Virus record (IMG/VR): IMGVR_UViG_3300025818_000030
Location: 1 to 45,055 of that record
Source of the DNA: a virus
Direction: 5' to 3' (one strand)
Length of the DNA stretch: 45,055 nucleotides
Of this stretch, positions 44,412-45,055 are shown piece by piece. Position 1 is the first letter of the stretch, and every line of letters begins with the position of its first letter. The position numbers and the translations under genes are program-made. The notes below the pieces were generated by a model. It worked only from the letters and a program-made list of their open reading frames with translations. It did no database searches and had not been told where the DNA came from.

Positions 44412-45055
44412 ACTACGAAAAGATTGCGTTACTAAACGCCAAACTTATTCGTAAGCATCTTGGCGTTGATACTACTATCGTAACTGGCAACAAGGAAACA
44501 CAAAACACCAGAGCGTTTCGTTACCATGACAATGAAATAGAAACTGTTGCGTGGCATAACACAGACCGTATGACGGCGTATGACCAATCGCCCTATGACG
44601 AAACAATCTTGCTGGATGCTGATTACCTTATCCTATCCGACAATCTAAACAACTTCTGGGGAAACCATAGTGATTTCCTATGCCCGAATACCGTATACGA
44701 TGTAACGGGAACTAATAGTTTCCACAGCGACAAGAATATGTCCAAGACGAGTTTCCCCATGCGATGGGCAACCTGTATCTATTTTAGAAAGACACCATTT
44801 GCTAAATCTGTTTTTGATATGATGGAACAGATTAGGGACAACTACAGTTATTATTCAGCACTATTCGGTTTTCGTGCGGATACATACCGTAATGACTTTG
44901 CGTTGAGTATAGCCCTACAAATCCTATCTGGATATACCGACAGAAACAATCATTTCCATTTTCCACTTGCGTCAGTAAGCACTTACGAAACTATAAAAAG
45001 TGTTAGACAAGACGGGACTTTTGTGATACAATATAATCACGGTGAGTCTAAGGCT
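44360..45055 (+). CDS. glycosyltransferase-like protein, 3' end outside window
   Basis: At least 232 codons, open to the right edge of the window. It has a Rossmann-type start (GCLIFAYNN), AKLIRKHLG, and ETILLDADYLIL with DAD at residues 86-88, the metal-binding DxD motif of GT-A glycosyltransferases. Proteins of this type are frequent in T4-like aquatic phages and are thought to modify DNA, virion or host glycans. ATG 44360 has GAGG 11 bases upstream. A later start is possible, given the 52-base overlap with the previous gene. Confidence 0.8.
   Translation, partial: MGTSRGCLIFAYNNETIDYEKIALLNAKLIRKHLGVDTTIVTGNKETQNTRAFRYHDNEIETVAWHNTDRMTAYDQSPYDETILLDADYLILSDNLNNFWGNHSDFLCPNTVYDVTGTNSFHSDKNMSKTSFPMRWATCIYFRKTPFAKSVFDMMEQIRDNYSYYSALFGFRADTYRNDFALSIALQILSGYTDRNNHFHFPLASVSTYETIKSVRQDGTFVIQYNHGESKA

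Noticed and set aside
1-45055. CRISPR array
   Set aside because: No series of equal direct repeats with equal spacers. The only regular repeats are tRNA arms and coding repeats.

Overview
The window is a piece of a large T4-superfamily myovirus genome, probably from an aquatic habitat. The host cannot be named from sequence alone. Four things support this: a gp25/gp6-like baseplate gene pair, T4-type late promoters (ATAAATA cores) in front of the structural genes, a T4-type RNA repair pair (5' kinase plus Rnl1-family ligase), and a dense phage tRNA array whose genes mostly encode their own 3' CCA.

Regions. (1) About 1-1.7 kb, minus strand: small unknown genes and a eukaryote-type phosphomannomutase-like HAD protein. 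(2) About 1.7-12.6 kb, almost all minus strand: some 30 tRNA or tRNA-like genes. Between them lie cargo genes (SNase, sulfotransferase-like, PP-loop, glycosyltransferase-like), tiny membrane proteins, an HNH endonuclease, and gene-free GC-rich stretches that look like structured RNAs. A plus-strand island at 8.9-9.96 kb holds an SGNH hydrolase between broken gene fragments. (3) About 12.9-15.95 kb: a radical SAM protein and an asparagine-synthetase-like protein overlapping by ATGA, plus two unknown genes. (4) About 16-23 kb: early-type genes under very similar sigma70-like promoters (TTGACA, 16 bp, TATAAT). They include the RNA kinase and ligase, a divergent restriction-modification-like pair, a metallophosphatase, a SprT-like protease and many tiny proteins. 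(5) About 23-43.8 kb, plus strand: late structural genes: gp25, an enlarged gp6, a 4541-residue protein with a seven-repeat FG-GAP propeller, and tail/fibre proteins. (6) 43.8-45.05 kb: small genes and a glycosyltransferase-like gene that runs off the window.

The most striking signal is at 4.65-4.97 kb. Two adjacent tRNA genes, Ala(UGC) and Thr(UGU), are each interrupted between anticodon positions 34 and 35 by related inserts of 81 and 84 nt. The inserts share a conserved core and a hairpin that keeps its pairing while changing its sequence. They look like a very small, structured tRNA intron. The same window encodes enzymes that could heal and seal broken tRNA, although autocatalysis is equally possible. 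Other unusual features are leucine-anticodon tRNAs without the long variable arm, an initiator tRNA, tRNA-like genes with odd architecture, possible leaderless late mRNAs, and several candidate large non-coding RNAs.
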